Below are positions 3,735 to 5,113 of a stretch of 5,113 bases of DNA, piece by piece. The position numbers and the translations under genes are program-made. The DNA lies in NCBI GenBank assembly GCA_900765125.1, contig CAAFQL010000157.1, forward strand, positions 1-5,113. Reading direction: 5' to 3'. Each line of letters opens with the position of its first letter. Position 1 is the first letter of the stretch. The DNA is from Oscillospiraceae bacterium (GTDB lineage: Bacteria > Bacillota > Clostridia > Oscillospirales > Ruminococcaceae). The notes below the pieces were generated by a model. The model had not been told where the DNA came from and ran no database searches. It was given only the letters and a program-made list of their open reading frames with translations.

Positions 3735-5113
3735 ATGAAAAAGATGAAATTTATGTCTACTGTAGCGGCGGCCGTTATGGGGATCACAGCTGTAAGCACA
3801 AGTTTTCCTGTTTTAAATGCATCAGCAGATAATGCCGATGTTAAGATCTTGTGCCTTGGCGACTCAATTACTGATGGATATTTTGGTACCGATGGATATC
3901 GTAAATATCTTTACCATGAACTTGATAACATGGGTTATACGGTAGACATGGTCGGCGCTAAGAGCGGAGGCAGCTCTTACACCTCAAACAATGGAGAATA
4001 TTTTAAATATGACGGTGATCATTCAGGTTACAGTGGATATTCTATAGAAAATATTTCCGGTGGCTATGAATCACGTCAGGGTATTCGTGAATTAGTTGAG
4101 GGCACATGGTATTCTGGAGGCAAGAGTATGATAGAATCCTGTGATCCTGACATTGTTCTTCTTCAAATAGGAACAAATGACATTCTCAGCGCTTATAACG
4201 ACGGAATTACAGATCGCCTTGAGGGTCTTGTAAATGTTATACTGAATGATATGAATGATCCTAACAATATGCTTTATGTAGCAAGCATTCCTTACATTGA
4301 TGCTTATATAAGGGGCGATTGGCTCGGAGGATACGGAATCAATTGGTGGGGTGCTTCTTATGAAGATAAGACTCTGCTTATGGAAAAGGTTTCTGCCTGT
4401 GTAGATACATATAATGCATCTATTCAAGATATGGTAGCAAGAATGCAGGCAGAGGGTAAACCGATAGCATTCGGTGACATAAATGGCGTTGTGGATTATC
4501 AGACCGATCTGGAAGACGGCTGTCATCCAAATGAAATAGGTTACGAAAAAATGGGTACCTATTGGGCAAATCTTATTTTGAAAGATTATTTTGATGGCCA
4601 AGAAAGCGTGGTTACCAAACCTGTAGTTACAACAACAACCACATCTATGACAACAACTACTACTGCTGTTACAACAGATACAACTACTACATCAGCTCCT
4701 GCTACTACAACCACAGTTTCTACTACAACAGTAAAGCCTGTGATTCCATCAGGCAATGATATTGTTATTGAAAACGTATCATTCGGTGAAAGCTATGACC
4801 TATCTGCATATAAGGGCATTGGTATAAATTCTGCATCATTCGTATTCGAGTCAATGCCTCCTTATGGAATGAACGGCTGTGCGGTATTTGGCAATTGGGA
4901 ACTTTCACAAAATTACACGTCAGATGATTTAAACAATCTCACATTTAATGTAAATCTTGATAAGGAGTATTCATCTGTAACACTCCATAAGTGGTACGGT
5001 GATGTGCAGCTTTCCAAAATAATCCTTCACACAGCAAATTCACAGGATAATACAGAAACAACAACTACCACCACTACAACTGAGCCTACTACAACTTCTA
5101 CAACAACTACTAC
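3735..5113 (+). CDS. Secreted multimodular SGNH/GDSL carbohydrate esterase, CE3-like (3' end outside window)
   Basis: The frame is open for 459 codons to the right edge. Residues 1-31 are a signal peptide with cleavage expected after NASA-SA (ASA, 29-31). Residues 35-287 form an SGNH hydrolase domain: block I LGDSITDG with nucleophile Ser44, block II HSGYSGYSI with Gly101, block III IGTND with Asn148, and block V DGCHP with Asp261 and His264. The D-x-D/E-x-H-S-G-[YW] context of block II resembles carbohydrate esterase family 3, whose known members deacetylate xylan; that substrate is inferred. Then come a Thr-rich linker (299-332), a beta-rich module with aromatics (341-434), and a second Thr-rich linker from 440 that runs off the window. 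In ruminococci such linkers lead to binding modules or dockerins, so another module probably follows. It has its own promoter, divergent from the adhesin operon. All catalytic residues are present. Confidence 0.93.
   Translation, partial: MKKMKFMSTVAAAVMGITAVSTSFPVLNASADNADVKILCLGDSITDGYFGTDGYRKYLYHELDNMGYTVDMVGAKSGGSSYTSNNGEYFKYDGDHSGYSGYSIENISGGYESRQGIRELVEGTWYSGGKSMIESCDPDIVLLQIGTNDILSAYNDGITDRLEGLVNVILNDMNDPNNMLYVASIPYIDAYIRGDWLGGYGINWWGASYEDKTLLMEKVSACVDTYNASIQDMVARMQAEGKPIAFGDINGVVDYQTDLEDGCHPNEIGYEKMGTYWANLILKDYFDGQESVVTKPVVTTTTTSMTTTTTAVTTDTTTTSAPATTTTVSTTTVKPVIPSGNDIVIENVSFGESYDLSAYKGIGINSASFVFESMPPYGMNGCAVFGNWELSQNYTSDDLNNLTFNVNLDKEYSSVTLHKWYGDVQLSKIILHTANSQDNTETTTTTTTTEPTTTSTTTT
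4629..4730 (+). repeat. Threonine-rich linker 1 of the esterase (residues 299-332)
   Basis: Of 34 residues, 24 are Thr, with scattered Ser, Ala, Val and single Asp, Met and Pro. The DNA is a low-complexity ACA/ACT/ACC run with mixed codons. Such linkers are flexible and often glycosylated in secreted enzymes of ruminococci; they separate the catalytic domain from an accessory module. Confidence 0.85.
4755..5036 (+). other. Accessory beta-rich module of the esterase, possibly carbohydrate-binding (residues about 341-434)
   Basis: About 94 residues between two Thr-rich linkers contain alternating strand-like segments (DIVIENVSF, SASFVFES, GCAVFGNWELS, LTFNVNL, SVTLHKWYG, LSKIILHT) and exposed-type aromatics Y354, Y359, W388, Y394, W420 and Y421. 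Size, position and aromatics fit a carbohydrate-binding module. It was not matched to a numbered family; ruminococcal modules such as CBM37 or other Ruminococcus-specific domains are candidates to test. Confidence 0.5.
5052..5113 (+). repeat. Threonine-rich linker 2 of the esterase (cut by the window edge)
   Basis: From residue 440 the protein is again almost all Thr, interrupted by ETTT and TEPTT patterns, up to the last base. It implies at least one more module to the right, such as a dockerin or second binding module; which one cannot be seen. Confidence 0.8.

Noticed and set aside
4092..4601. Minus-strand open frame of 169 codons opposite the esterase
   Set aside because: It is rich in Ile, Tyr, His and Cys as expected for an antisense reading, and the plus strand carries a complete SGNH active site across the same bases.
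4629..4730. ACA/ACT-rich run as a microsatellite or CRISPR-like repeat
   Set aside because: It is in frame, mixes Thr codons and other residues irregularly, and lacks spacer structure; it is a protein linker.

Overview
The window looks like chromosomal DNA from a low-GC, gut- or rumen-type Firmicute, most likely Ruminococcus or a close relative in the Oscillospiraceae. The reasons are strong GGAGG-type ribosome binding sites, consensus sigma-A promoters, and a secreted esterase with long threonine-rich linkers, which is the style of fibre-degrading ruminococci. This placement is inference; there is no rRNA or marker gene in the window.

The layout is two divergent transcription units around an AT-rich intergenic region (about 3328-3734). 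To the left, on the minus strand, is a compact three-gene operon: a small coiled-coil protein (3076-3327), a type I signal peptidase with intact Ser/Lys active-site motifs (2489-3076), and a large secreted repeat protein that runs off the left edge (1-2451, 817 codons, no stop). The first two genes overlap by one base (TAATG), and 37 bases separate the second from the third. No terminator is visible between them. A textbook promoter (TTGACT, 17 bp, TATAAT with a TGn extension) lies 57-92 bases upstream of the first gene.

The large protein has a long positively charged signal peptide, a unique beta-rich head, and then five Ig-like repeats of two alternating types (B-A-B-A-B, the fifth cut by the window edge). 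Each repeat carries a Lys near its start and a central acidic pair. The four complete repeats also end in an Asn-containing motif, as in domains that form intramolecular isopeptide bonds in Gram-positive pilins and adhesins. The operon therefore reads as a surface adhesin or pilin with its own signal peptidase and a small accessory protein. Anchor and sortase, if any, would lie left of position 1.

To the right, on the plus strand, is a secreted multimodular carbohydrate esterase (3735 to the right edge): signal peptide, SGNH hydrolase domain resembling carbohydrate esterase family 3, Thr-rich linker, a beta-sandwich-like module that may bind carbohydrate, and the start of a second Thr-rich linker. 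Its promoter has the same architecture as the divergent one. Its leader contains two short inverted repeats that could be an operator or RNA hairpins. No RNA genes, mobile elements or CRISPR arrays were seen.
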